DNA of 64,000 nt from Ignavibacteriae bacterium HGW-Ignavibacteriae-1 (GTDB lineage Bacteria; Bacteroidota; Ignavibacteria; Kapaibacteriales; UBA2268). The DNA lies in contig PGYU01000005.1 in the NCBI GenBank assembly GCA_002839825.1, forward strand, positions 1-64,000, given 5' to 3'. Shown piece after piece: positions 18,399 to 27,009 of this stretch (within the stretch, counting starts at the first letter, position 1; the number at the start of each line of letters is the position of its first letter). Under the pieces are notes generated by a model. That model was not told the DNA's origin. It worked only from the letters and a program-made list of their open reading frames with translations, and did not search any database. Both the position numbers and the translations under genes were made by a program.

Positions 18399-18629
18399 AT
18401 TTTGTTACGAATTGGTTTACAAATTCTCAAATTTTTGTTTAATATTCTCTGATTGAAATAATGTAAGTAAAAGCAAAGCATCTTACGCACGCAGTATAAA
18501 AGCGATATATAATAAATATAAAGACAGATATAATTCAATTAATTTTGATTTACAAAGCTCAATTAAATTATAAATGTATTTTCTTGTCAGCGGTGCTAAT
18601 CATTAATAAGAGCCAAATTCGGCATAAGT

Positions 18630-20795
18630 TTAAGCCGGCACTTTTCTGAAATCTTCACGATTCCAAAAACGATGTTTGGCAATACACCCAATAAATTTGT
18701 CGGCACTGCCATCAATATTCACTCCAACATCCTCCATATTCAGACTCTTAAAATCAATCTCTTTTACAAAAGTCTCTTTCAAAAAGTCGGCACTTTCCGC
18801 CCCTGTCGCGATAGATTTGCAATGTTTGTAGGCTTCATTCACAAAATGTATCGAATCGGGCTCGGTCATTAAAGCTGTAATATTGTCTTTACCGTCAGGA
18901 ATATAAACGGCATCAAACAATACTGAAGCATCGGTCAGAAAACTTCCATCTACAGCTATTTTATTGCCGCCTTCAGTGGTAATTGTACCTTGTTTCAGCG
19001 AAATTAATTTTACCATAGCACCTTCTGCCACCAAAGCTTTTTTCATTATACTCACCGAATCATCATTTACCCCATCAGCCACAAGGAAAGCAACTTTTCT
19101 TGTCTTAATCGTATCTTTGATTGTGCCTTCCATGCTTAAGGCTTCTGAATGATTTACAACTGGTTTGACATGAATGGGTTCAGTATCTTTCACATCGGCA
19201 TCAGCTGAAACACCATGATTCATTGGCTTTTCAGGAGCTTTTGGGAGGTGTAATCCCAATCCGTCAGCTACTTTCGAAGCTAAGCTTTTATCTACCTGTG
19301 TCAGTAAACCAAGCATCCTTTCTCTTATGTAAACTTTTTCAACTTTGCCCAATTCAAAAGTAAAAGCGTCAACTATATGTTTTTGTTCAGCTTTAGACTG
19401 GCTGTTGAAGAACATAGTTGCTTGGCTAAAGTGGTCGAAAAAACTTTTGCTTCTGTTTCTGACTTTTACTGCGTCTATTCTTTCTGCATGACTTACAAAG
19501 CCGCCTTCTGCCTCTTTGGCTTGCATTGGTGCGCCACCTGAAATACTGTTAGGATGATAACTTGTTTTATCCGAATTTATGGTTTGCCTCATGTGTCCGT
19601 CACGCTGATTATTGTGCATTGGGCACACAGGGCGGTTAATTGGAATTTCATGAAAATTCGGACCTCCCAATCTCGAAAGTTGCGTATCGGTGTAAGAAAA
19701 TAATCTGCCCTGCAACAAAGGGTCGTTGCTAAAGTCAATACCAGGTACAATATGTCCGGGATGAAATGCAATTTGCTCTGTTTCGGCGAAAAAATTATCA
19801 GGATTTCTGTTGAGCGTCATTTTTCCCACTCGAATTACGGGAATAAGTTCTTCAGGAATGAGTTTGGTTGGGTCAAGCAAATCAAAACTAAATTTAAACT
19901 CATCTTTTTCGGGTATTATTTGCAAACATAATTCCCATTCCGGAAAATTGCCTGATTCGATAGCTTCCCACAAGTCTCTTCTGTGGAAATCGGGGTCCTT
20001 GCCGGAAATATTTTGGGCTTCGTCCCATGCTACTGAATGCACTCCCAGCAGAGGTTTCCAAATAAATTTCACAAAGTGGCTTTCATTATTCGAATTAATC
20101 AATCGGAAAGTATGAACTCCAAAACCTTCCATCATACGATAGCTACGGGGCAATGACCTGTCGCTCATTTGCCACATTACCATGTGCATGCTTTCGGGCA
20201 TTAGTGATATAAAATCCCAGAAAGTATCATGAGCAGAGGCTGCCTGCGGCATTTCATGATGCGGTTCAGGCTTTACGGCATGAACCAGGTCGGGAAATTT
20301 CATAGCATCTTGAATAAAAAATACAGGCATATTGTTTCCTACCAAATCATAATTACCTTCCGATGTATAAAATTTTACCGCAAATCCTCTTACATCTCTT
20401 GCCAAATCTGATGACCCTCTAGAACCTGCAACTGTTGAAAAGCGTACAAATACGGGAGTTTCAGCTTTTGTATCATTCAAGAAAGCCGCTTTAGTGTATT
20501 TGTTTTGTGAATCATACAACTTAAAAACACCATGAGCCCCACTGCCTCTTGCATGTACAATCCGTTCCGGTATGCGTTCGTGGTCGAAGTGCGTAGTTTT
20601 TTCTCTTAGTATGAAGTCTTCCAAGAGCGTAGGTCCTCGTTCTCCGGCTTTGAGCGAGTTATTGTTGTCGTTAATTTTCAAACCTTGATTGGTAGTCATT
20701 AGTTGGTCTGCACCATTCTCAGTATTAACTGCAAGGTCATCAATTTTTGATGAGATGTTCTTTGTCGGTTTTTTTTCTTGCTTTTTCATTTTCAT
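18630..20795 (-). CDS. katE: large-subunit catalase HPII (clade 2)
   Basis: 721 residues. Disproportionates H2O2 in the cytoplasm. Catalytic His81 in VHARGSGAHG; the Asn of the distal site lies in NYDLVGNNMPVFF; the proximal haem ligand is Tyr in RLFSYTDTQLSRLGG. The ~150-residue C-terminal DJ-1/PfpI-like domain (KVAFLVADGVNDDSV onward) marks the large clade. Promoter copy e is 38 bases from the start codon. Two remnants of a related katE lie at 4421-4624 and 10149-10256. Confidence 0.96.
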   Translation of the reverse strand: MKMKKQEKKPTKNISSKIDDLAVNTENGADQLMTTNQGLKINDNNNSLKAGERGPTLLEDFILREKTTHFDHERIPERIVHARGSGAHGVFKLYDSQNKYTKAAFLNDTKAETPVFVRFSTVAGSRGSSDLARDVRGFAVKFYTSEGNYDLVGNNMPVFFIQDAMKFPDLVHAVKPEPHHEMPQAASAHDTFWDFISLMPESMHMVMWQMSDRSLPRSYRMMEGFGVHTFRLINSNNESHFVKFIWKPLLGVHSVAWDEAQNISGKDPDFHRRDLWEAIESGNFPEWELCLQIIPEKDEFKFSFDLLDPTKLIPEELIPVIRVGKMTLNRNPDNFFAETEQIAFHPGHIVPGIDFSNDPLLQGRLFSYTDTQLSRLGGPNFHEIPINRPVCPMHNNQRDGHMRQTINSDKTSYHPNSISGGAPMQAKEAEGGFVSHAERIDAVKVRNRSKSFFDHFSQATMFFNSQSKAEQKHIVDAFTFELGKVEKVYIRERMLGLLTQVDKSLASKVADGLGLHLPKAPEKPMNHGVSADADVKDTEPIHVKPVVNHSEALSMEGTIKDTIKTRKVAFLVADGVNDDSVSIMKKALVAEGAMVKLISLKQGTITTEGGNKIAVDGSFLTDASVLFDAVYIPDGKDNITALMTEPDSIHFVNEAYKHCKSIATGAESADFLKETFVKEIDFKSLNMEDVGVNIDGSADKFIGCIAKHRFWNREDFRKVPA

Positions 20796-20832
20796 TAGCT
20801 ACTAATTTGTGATTAATATAAATATGACAATA

Positions 20833-20896
20833 CAAAGATAATTGCATTAACTAATTGAATTGTTACATAACTAATTGGAAAATTTGCATTATTCAC
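20833..20896 (-). promoter_or_regulatory. three-block stress promoter element, copy e (katE)
   Basis: Minus strand: GTGAATAAT (20896-20888), ATGTAAC (20868-20862), TATCTTTG (20840-20833); spacing 28/28. Reference copy for the family, since it serves an intact stress gene at a short distance. Confidence 0.82.
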
Positions 20897-20978
20897 ACAT
20901 TGGAAATTTTGCATTTTCCTGATCAAATATTGCCAAACAAAGACAATGATTTATTCATGGGAAGGCGTTAATGCATTT

Positions 20979-21047
20979 GTCATTAACAGCGAAGCGAAGA
21001 ATCAAGATTTCGTAAAATACATGTATTCTTCGCTTCGCTATAATGAC
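20979..21047. repeat. long inverted repeat between divergent genes
   Basis: Perfect 15-base arms (AGCGAAGCGAAGAAT at 20988-21002, complement at 21025-21039) extend imperfectly to GTCATT/AATGAC ends. It lies between katE and a plus-strand gene transcribed away from it, so it is not a terminator for either. It could be a MITE-like element. The rest of 20796-21191 holds promoter copy e and no gene. Confidence 0.6.
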
Positions 21048-21191
21048 CGCCATCAACTTATTTGATGTGTTCAAAAAAAAAATCCACTTTTTTTTTTGTA
21101 AGAAATGTGACAAAATGACTTTTGACTTGTTTATTATAAATATAGTATTGACAAATTGTAAAATTGTTTTTGAAAATTTGGGAAACTCGAC

Positions 21192-22136
21192 ATGAAGAAA
21201 ATATTTTTATACTCAGTCTTAGTGCTTTTTGCAGTAAATATCGCATTCTCACAGTCGGAGAATCAGACCGATGGCTTATTAAGCAGTTGGTTAACTTGTT
21301 TCGCCACAAATGGGAACAATGTTTTTGCCGGAACTTGTGGAGGTGTCCTCTTATCTACCGATAACGGGAACACTTGGACAGAGAAAAATACTGATTTAAG
21401 AGTATTAAGTGTGCAGTCAATGGTGATGAGCGGAAACACCGTTTATGTCGGGACCTATCTTGGTGGAGTGTTTGTATCAAACAACAATGGGAATTCGTGG
21501 GGAAAGATGAGTGTAGGCTTGGATGATGAAGATGTTGCTGCTTTAGCAAAAAGGGAAAATCTGTTTATAGCCGGAACTTATTGGGAAGCAAGTGCCTATT
21601 CATTTGTTTCCATTCAAGGTCAATGGCAATGGGTTTTGATGAATGAGGGATTGCCGAGAGCCACCGTTCGGACTATCGCTATCAAGGATAATGAAATTTT
21701 TGCCGGAACTTGTGAAGGTGTGTATTCATCTTTAGACAGTGGGAAAACTTGGACAAATAAAAGCAGCGGATTGCCCAAATTGAAAGTTCGGACTCTTACC
21801 ATCAGTGGCGACTTGATTTTTGCAGGAACCGATAGTGGCGGAGTGTATTTATCCACAAATAACGGTGAAAGCTGGTCGCCGAGAAATAGTGGATTACCCC
21901 AAGTAACAATCCGGTCTATAGCAATCAGTGATGATAAAATTTTTGTAGCCACCGAAGGTTTTGGGGTGTTTTCATCCTCAGACGTCGGCTATAACTGGTC
22001 TCCGAAAAACAAGGGATTACAGAACCTGAATATCTACGCCTTAGCAATTAACGGAAATAACCTCTTTGCCGGAACGTGGGGTGGAGGCATATATCGCTCT
22101 ACAGACTTTGGCATTAATTGGACTCAAACAAAGTGA
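21192..22136 (+). CDS. secreted beta-propeller with Asp-box (BNR) repeats
   Basis: 314 residues. A signal peptide (KKIFLYSVLVLFAVNIAFSQ) is followed by six Asp-box repeats of the S-x-D/N-x-G-x-x-W type: STDNGNTWT, SNNNGNSWG, SLDSGKTWT, STNNGESWS, SSDVGYNWS and STDFGINWT. Each is preceded by an IFAGT-like strand, giving a six- or seven-bladed propeller of the sialidase/sortilin type. There is no T9SS domain and no sialidase FRIP motif, so a periplasmic binding or scaffold role is more likely than glycosidase activity. Confidence 0.8.
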   Translation: MKKIFLYSVLVLFAVNIAFSQSENQTDGLLSSWLTCFATNGNNVFAGTCGGVLLSTDNGNTWTEKNTDLRVLSVQSMVMSGNTVYVGTYLGGVFVSNNNGNSWGKMSVGLDDEDVAALAKRENLFIAGTYWEASAYSFVSIQGQWQWVLMNEGLPRATVRTIAIKDNEIFAGTCEGVYSSLDSGKTWTNKSSGLPKLKVRTLTISGDLIFAGTDSGGVYLSTNNGESWSPRNSGLPQVTIRSIAISDDKIFVATEGFGVFSSSDVGYNWSPKNKGLQNLNIYALAINGNNLFAGTWGGGIYRSTDFGINWTQTK

Positions 22137-22164
22137 TTGGGGAGAGCTGATTTGTCTTTTTCCA

Positions 22165-22280
22165 AACCACGAAGTGGTTGAATATGAATAGCCCCGTATG
22201 AAATGCGGTGAAAATGTGGCGTCGATTATAAATCCTGAAAGGATTGAATATGAATAGCTCCGTATGAAATGCGGTGAAAA
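22165..22280 (+). repeat. two tandem hairpin repeat units (66-bp period)
   Basis: Two units, each with a 15-base palindrome (AACCACGAAGTGGTT at 22165-22179; AATCCTGAAAGGATT at 22231-22245), followed by a shared segment, TGAATATGAATAGC, and then a second hairpin CCGTATGAAATGCGG. The stems of the first hairpin differ between units but stay paired, so the folded form appears to be what is kept. It lies 30 bases after the propeller gene. Confidence 0.65.
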
Positions 22281-22391
22281 AGAAATGCGAGAAAATAATA
22301 TATAAAAACAAATTTTGTTCCTTTTTGCAACTTGAAGTGTCATTAGATATATAAGGTTGTTATTTTCAAAAATTTAGGATTGAGGTTCAGC

Positions 22392-22814
22392 ATGAAAGTA
22401 GTATTAACGTTTTTCGCAATTGTCATGATGTTGACAATGTCAGCATGTGATTTTGATATATTTGGCAGTTCAAAATCGAAAAAGAAGATTACCAATTCCG
22501 AGGGAACTTTTACGCTGAAAATTGTAATTCCGAGCACAGGCGAGCCTTGCTGGGAATCATTAGTTGAGATAGCCGATACGACCGGAATCAGCGCTGTGCT
22601 TGGCGATGAACATTTCCCCGGAAGCCAAGGATACCCGAATCAATTCATGGCACACAATATTGATAAAAGTTTAGACGTTCGCGACCAAGTACTAAAAGTG
22701 AAAATCAGAGCTTTGACACAGGAAGAGCACGAAGCAATTGCACCGCATTGCCCACAAACCTTGATTGCGATGCCACCTTTCATTTACGTAACTGAAATTG
22801 TTAGTGTAGAATAA
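22392..22814 (+). CDS. lipoprotein of unknown function (140 aa)
   Basis: ATG at 22392 gives a lipoprotein signal ending in the lipobox MSAC (residues ~16-19), so the protein is anchored to a membrane after Cys. The mature part (~120 residues) is mostly beta, with two Cys (EPCWES and PHCPQT) that could form a disulfide. Not recognised as a known family. It precedes repeat R1. Confidence 0.65.
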   Translation: MKVVLTFFAIVMMLTMSACDFDIFGSSKSKKKITNSEGTFTLKIVIPSTGEPCWESLVEIADTTGISAVLGDEHFPGSQGYPNQFMAHNIDKSLDVRDQVLKVKIRALTQEEHEAIAPHCPQTLIAMPPFIYVTEIVSVE

Positions 22815-22820
22815 AGTATT

Positions 22821-22870
22821 AAATCCCCCTGCTCGCAAGCTCGCTTTCCCCCTTTTAAAGGGGGATTTGT
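22821..22870. repeat. dispersed intergenic repeat R1 (CCCCCTGCTCGCAAGC family)
   Basis: Short GC-rich dispersed repeat: AATCCCCCTGCTCGCAAGCT, then CGCTTTCCCCC, then AAAGGGGGATTTG. It has an outer CCCCC/GGGGG stem and an inner GCTCGCAAGC hairpin. The same element occurs at 25748, 33742, 36521 (reversed) and 38179. Confidence 0.8.
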
Positions 22871-22950
22871 ATTTTTGGGTGCAATGTTTTCGTCAAATAT
22901 TTTACGACGAGAAATCATTTCTTTGGAAAAGTTTATGTATATTTGCCTAT

Positions 22951-22973
22951 CCTGTCATAGTAACAAGTGACAG
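22951..22973. repeat. CTGTCA-GTAACAA-TGACAG hairpin, copy 1
   Basis: CCTGTCATAGTAACAAGTGACAG, a degenerate form of the hairpin between the lipoprotein genes at 24324-24346. Confidence 0.5.
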
Positions 22974-23017
22974 TAGTTGAAACAAGATTTTGTACCTCTT
23001 TAACAAAAGGGTCAAAC

Positions 23018-23674
23018 GTGAGAGATAGTAAGTTTTATATTTTACTTCAAACAGGATTAGGCAGAAACCTTGTATATGTCTTTATTTTGCTGAATGTCAA
23101 TATCTGTTTTCTTTTCGCTGACGATTGGAAATCTGATTCAATCACAATTCACCCTGTTGTCGAGTCAAAAACTCCGAAAGTTAAAAAAAAGATTGATTTC
23201 ATTTTGATTGGAGGAGCGGGAATGGCAAACAGCGGCTCTTACTTCGATGATTTTATTGGCATAGCACCTGCTTTTAATATTGGCTTCGAAATTCCATTTA
23301 CCAAATCTCATATCTTTTCATTTGAAACAACATATCATTCATGGATTGGTAAAGCAAAAACATCAAGTCCGGTGGTTGATGAATACTATTCCAAAGTTAA
23401 AGATGACATTTATTCCCAAAGTGGTCTCTCGTTTGTTCTGAAATACTATATAGGGTCGGTTGATTCAAGAATTCGTTTTTCATTACATTTGGGAGCTGTA
23501 GCTTCGGATGATCCTGAAACAGGTCTTGACTTAGGTCTTGGCATATACTTCAAAGTGAATCAGAATATTTCTATCCAATTACTAAGACGAATACTTTCTT
23601 CCGGTATCTCAATTGAAACAAATCTTACTTCTACACCGAACTATTATTTGTTAAATTTTTGTTATAAATTATAA
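23018..23674 (+). CDS. outer-membrane beta-barrel protein, unknown function
   Basis: GTG at 23018 gives an N-terminal signal sequence (hydrophobic NLVYVFILLNVNICFLFA, likely cut before DDWKS). An upstream in-frame GTG at 22967 would bury the signal. The mature ~180 residues alternate polar and hydrophobic residues in beta-strands (IDFILIGGAGMA, HIFSFETTYHSWIG, SGLSFVLKYYIG, IRFSLHLGAVAS) and end with an aromatic/leucine C-terminus, as in small barrels. No named family recognised. It is 9 bases before the lipoprotein triplet. Confidence 0.65.
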   Translation: MRDSKFYILLQTGLGRNLVYVFILLNVNICFLFADDWKSDSITIHPVVESKTPKVKKKIDFILIGGAGMANSGSYFDDFIGIAPAFNIGFEIPFTKSHIFSFETTYHSWIGKAKTSSPVVDEYYSKVKDDIYSQSGLSFVLKYYIGSVDSRIRFSLHLGAVASDDPETGLDLGLGIYFKVNQNISIQLLRRILSSGISIETNLTSTPNYYLLNFCYKL

Positions 23675-23683
23675 GGTGATGTA

Positions 23684-24310
23684 ATGAAAAAACTTTCTTT
23701 GTTTTCTTTGTTTATTTTTGTATTGGCATTGGGTTGTTCGGATGACTCAAATTCGCCCAATAACAATTCTAAGGAACTAATGCCCCTGAAAATTGGTAAT
23801 TCGTGGGTGTACAATTATACCTATTACGATGGTTTCGCGGAACACTCAGGTAAAGTTACATCAACTGTTATATCTGATGAAATGTATAATGGTGAAAAGT
23901 ATTATAGAATCGAAACGTTGAATCATATTAACAATCAAAAGAAAATTTCACCAATTTATAGCATCAACAAAACTGACGGACTTTATATGTTATATTTTGA
24001 AGACAATGATGAACTTCATACAGATTTTTTAAAATATCCGGTCTCCGAAGGTGAAATATTTCAAAGTAATGAATCAAGCAAATTATACGTCGAAAAAGTT
24101 GATACTTTGATAAGCACAAGTGCGGGAAAATTCAATTGTATAAAGTATATAAAAAAAATAATATTTGATGGAAAGGAAATAGATATAAGTATAATGTACT
24201 ATTGTCCGGGTATTGGGCGAATTGCTGGAGAATATTTTTTGATGTCCGATGAAACCAGAAATCCAGTTTTTTTATATAAGTCTGAATTAGTATCGTATAA
24301 TTTGAAATAG
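23684..24310 (+). CDS. tandem lipoprotein paralogue 1
   Basis: 208 residues with a lipoprotein signal KKLSLFSLFIFVLALGC, then SDDSNSPNNN. The body is a beta-rich domain beginning LMPLKIGNSWVYNYT, with YNGEKYYRIE, PVSEGEIF and VDTLISTSAGKFNCIKY. Similar domains occur in many Bacteroidota lipoproteins, with no known activity. First of three adjacent copies; the N-terminal ~20 codons are nearly identical among them. Confidence 0.75.
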   Translation: MKKLSLFSLFIFVLALGCSDDSNSPNNNSKELMPLKIGNSWVYNYTYYDGFAEHSGKVTSTVISDEMYNGEKYYRIETLNHINNQKKISPIYSINKTDGLYMLYFEDNDELHTDFLKYPVSEGEIFQSNESSKLYVEKVDTLISTSAGKFNCIKYIKKIIFDGKEIDISIMYYCPGIGRIAGEYFLMSDETRNPVFLYKSELVSYNLK

Positions 24311-24323
24311 AAAAAATCCAGTT

Positions 24324-24346
24324 CTGTCAGTTGTAACAACTGACAG
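24324..24346. repeat. perfect 10-bp-stem hairpin CTGTCAGTTG-TAA-CAACTGACAG
   Basis: Perfect inverted repeat between lipoprotein paralogues 1 and 2. It could act as a processing or attenuation site. Related copies at 22951, 25005 and 36582. Confidence 0.7.
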
Positions 24347-24380
24347 GACGGGAAATTACAAATTTATAGGAGTTTAAAAA

Positions 24381-24980
24381 ATGAAAAAACTTTCTTTGTT
24401 TTCTTTGTTTATCTTAATATTGGCATTGGGTTGTTCGGAGGACTCAAATTCGCCCAATAACAATTCTAAGGAACTAATGCCCTTAAAAATTGGAAATAAA
24501 TGGGTGTACAATTATACTTCTTTTGATAATTTCGAGGTGAAGACAACTAAAGGGACATTAACAGTTGTTTCAGATGAAATGTATAATGGTGAAAGGTATT
24601 ATATAATTGAAATGTCGGATGGTGACCAAGCTATAATACCACCTATTTATTACATCAACAAGTCTGACGGACTGTATATGTTATTTTTTGAAGAGAATCA
24701 AGAACCCGAAACAGTGCTTATAAAATATCCGGTCACTGAAGGTGAAATATTTTTTAATGATGGATTCCACAAATCATATGTCGAAAAAGTTGATACTTTG
24801 ATAAGTACAAGTGCCGGAAAATTCAAATGTATAAAGTATGTTGATATAATACATTTGAATGGAGAGCAAATACATAAAAGCATCAAGTATTACTGCCCGG
24901 GTATTGGTCTAATTGCATCAAAATCCGGAAATTGGTCTCTTGACGATAGGACTGAATTAGTAACATACACATTGAAGTAG
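24381..24980 (+). CDS. tandem lipoprotein paralogue 2
   Basis: 199 residues, same plan as its neighbours: lipobox ALGC, EDSNSPNNNS linker, then LMPLKIGNKWVYNYT, YNGERYYIIE, YPVTEGEIFFND, VDTLISTSAGKFKCIKY and YYCPGIGLIAS. Divergence is concentrated in the loops after the first strand pair, as expected for surface-exposed variable positions. Confidence 0.75.
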   Translation: MKKLSLFSLFILILALGCSEDSNSPNNNSKELMPLKIGNKWVYNYTSFDNFEVKTTKGTLTVVSDEMYNGERYYIIEMSDGDQAIIPPIYYINKSDGLYMLFFEENQEPETVLIKYPVTEGEIFFNDGFHKSYVEKVDTLISTSAGKFKCIKYVDIIHLNGEQIHKSIKYYCPGIGLIASKSGNWSLDDRTELVTYTLK

Positions 24981-25004
24981 AAAAAAATCTCGTTATGACA
25001 TTTT

Positions 25005-25036
25005 CGTCCCGTCAGTTGTTACTAAGACGGAACAGG
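25005..25036. repeat. degenerate CGTCAGTTGTTAC hairpin copy
   Basis: CGTCCCGTCAGTTGTTACTA then AGACGGAACAGG. Same family as 24324-24346 but with a broken stem, between lipoprotein paralogues 2 and 3. Confidence 0.5.
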
Positions 25037-25063
25037 CAATTTTAATTATATAAGAGTCAAAAA

Positions 25064-25702
25064 ATGAAAAAACTTTCTTTGTTTTCTTTGTTTATTTTTA
25101 TGTTTGTAACAAGTTGTACGGATGACTCAACTTCCCCTATTATCAGCCCACACAATACGGATGAACTAATTCCTTTGAAAATTGGAAATACCTGGGTACA
25201 TAATCGAACCTATTACGATGAATTTCTCGCGGAAAACTCAGGTAAAGTTACATCAACGGTTGTATCTGATGAAATGTATAATGGTGAAAAGTATTATAGA
25301 ATCGAAAGGTTGAATCAAAAAAGCAACCAAAAGGAAATTTCGCCAGTATATTACATTAACAAATCTGACGGATTTTATTCGCTTACTTTCGATGATAATA
25401 ATGAACCCGAAACAGAGTTTATAAAATATCCGGTCACCGAAGGTGAAATTTTTTTTAATGATGAAATCCGCAAATCATATGCAGAAAAAGTTGATACTAT
25501 AATAAGCACAAGTGCGGGAAAATTCAAATGTATAAAGTATGTTCATATAATACAATTAGATGGAAAGTATGCTTATAAGATTGTAACATTCTATTGCCCC
25601 GGTATTGGTCTAATTGCAGGAGAAAATTATACAATTTTCCATGAAACCGGAGATCAATTTCTTTTCTTAAAGTCTGAATTAGTATCGTATAGTTTGAAGT
25701 GA
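25064..25702 (+). CDS. tandem lipoprotein paralogue 3
   Basis: 212 residues. Lipobox VTSC, TDDSTSPIISPHN linker, then ELIPLKIGNTWVHNRT, YNGEKYYRIE, YPVTEGEIFFND, ISTSAGKFKCIKY and FYCPGIGLIAGE. The middle resembles paralogue 1 and the EIFFNDE-KSY stretch resembles paralogue 2, so some exchange between copies is possible. Repeat R2 follows it. Confidence 0.75.
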   Translation: MKKLSLFSLFIFMFVTSCTDDSTSPIISPHNTDELIPLKIGNTWVHNRTYYDEFLAENSGKVTSTVVSDEMYNGEKYYRIERLNQKSNQKEISPVYYINKSDGFYSLTFDDNNEPETEFIKYPVTEGEIFFNDEIRKSYAEKVDTIISTSAGKFKCIKYVHIIQLDGKYAYKIVTFYCPGIGLIAGENYTIFHETGDQFLFLKSELVSYSLK

Positions 25703-25747
25703 TTTGTGGGGCTATGTTTGTAAACGTATTTTAGGACAAACTTTGGA

Positions 25748-25810
25748 AAATCCCCCTGCTCGCAAGCTCGCTTTCCCCCTTTGCCAAAGGGGGATTAAGG
25801 GGGATTTGTA
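25748..25810. repeat. dispersed intergenic repeat R2
   Basis: Same family as 22821-22870, here with the extra AAGGGGGATT end block. A GTATTTTAGGAC block lies just before it, as with the copies at 33742 and 38179. It sits between convergent genes. Confidence 0.8.
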
Positions 25811-25846
25811 TTTTTTTCTTCAATTGATTCATGCTTCTTCACCTTC

Positions 25847-26437
25847 TCAATAACCTGCTTTTTCAATCCAATATAGTATCAGAATTATCAAAATAGCAAC
25901 GGGTACGACCACCACCCAGTCGTTCACCTTTAGCAGGCGTGGGAAAGTAATTTCGCCGAAAGCGCCTTTTTTCATTATGCCATCCTTTAATTTTGGGTAC
26001 ATTACGGCGAAAATCCAGGTGCCCAGAATAATACCTGCCAATCCACCAACTAGTGCATCTAAATATCCGTTGCCAATAGCGCCGGCAATGGTACCCGGGC
26101 AATAACCAAGTACAGCGAAACCAACGCCAAAAATAAGGGCACCAAGCACGTTCTGACCCACCGAGCCACTTTTGACTGAAAGCTTAATCCAGCCCATTGA
26201 TTTCATAAAATAAATCCCAATCATACCTGTTAGGACTGCCGCAAGCATGATTTTCAGAACCGTAAAGTCTATGAGCAGCAACTGCCCTACAATTACGTCG
26301 TATTTTGTTGCTCCGCCCTTGTGAAGTAGAAAGCCAAATATGATTCCAAAACCCAAACCAAAAAATAAGGGTCGTTTATCTTCTTCAGCTTTATCCTTTA
26401 CATCTTGCAAAGTTGAAATTTGTTTTTTAGTTTCCAT
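25847..26437 (-). CDS. YeeE/YedE-family transporter half 2 (sulfur-compound permease)
   Basis: 196-residue inner-membrane protein with five to six spans. Its conserved loop, VLGYCPGTIAGAIGNGYLDA, carries the family's central Cys, used in TsuA-type thiosulfate transporters to pass the sulfur compound. It pairs with the preceding gene (15-base gap): together they match one full YeeE/YedE transporter split in two. Likely imports or exports thiosulfate or polysulfide-type sulfur for the adjacent persulfide-handling enzyme. Confidence 0.85.
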   Translation of the reverse strand: METKKQISTLQDVKDKAEEDKRPLFFGLGFGIIFGFLLHKGGATKYDVIVGQLLLIDFTVLKIMLAAVLTGMIGIYFMKSMGWIKLSVKSGSVGQNVLGALIFGVGFAVLGYCPGTIAGAIGNGYLDALVGGLAGIILGTWIFAVMYPKLKDGIMKKGAFGEITFPRLLKVNDWVVVVPVAILIILILYWIEKAGY

Positions 26438-26452
26438 AATGATTTGTCTTCG

Positions 26453-26986
26453 TTAAGCAATTAAATGATAAATAATATGGGCAGTTATAATTCCCCCGAT
26501 AAAAAAGCAGATTGCGGAAATCCAGCTTGAAAGGGCAAGCTGAAGAGTGCCGCTGATTCCATGCCCGCTGGTACATCCTCCGGCAAAGCGTGAGCCGAAG
26601 CCCAGAATGATGCCTCCGGCAAATGCAACAAGAACTCTAAGCACTTCGCTATCACCAAAGGATGAAGCCCACAGTGTCGGCACCCATACACCAACCTGGA
26701 AATTACCTGAGAGAATTGCCGACAGGAATGACCCTATCACAACACCCACTACCAGCATCCACTGCCAATTTACCTTGAGTTTGATCTTTTTGTAGTAGGA
26801 CCTTCTTTCGGTATTATCATCGGTAACTGCTTCCTCAATCTTGCCGCCGATTCGGGCAAATGTGGTAGAAGTGGCTATGGGCTTGCCTGATATTAAAAAA
26901 CTCAGCCAACTCAAAAGTCCAATGCCAATGCCAACTACATAGGGCGACCAATATGTATCTGTAAAAACTGAAGTAAATGTTTCCAT
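26453..26986 (-). CDS. YeeE/YedE-family transporter half 1 (sulfur-compound permease)
   Basis: ATG at 26986 is preferred: it gives a 177-residue membrane protein beginning METFTSVF and clears the end of the MBL-rhodanese gene by 23 bases, whereas the longer frame would overlap it. FGSRFAGGCTSGHGISG near the C-terminus is the family's first conserved Cys loop. It partners with the 25847-26437 product. Confidence 0.85.
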   Translation of the reverse strand: METFTSVFTDTYWSPYVVGIGIGLLSWLSFLISGKPIATSTTFARIGGKIEEAVTDDNTERRSYYKKIKLKVNWQWMLVVGVVIGSFLSAILSGNFQVGVWVPTLWASSFGDSEVLRVLVAFAGGIILGFGSRFAGGCTSGHGISGTLQLALSSWISAICFFIGGIITAHIIYHLIA

Positions 26987-27009
26987 ATCTAACTCGTATA
27001 AAATGATTT

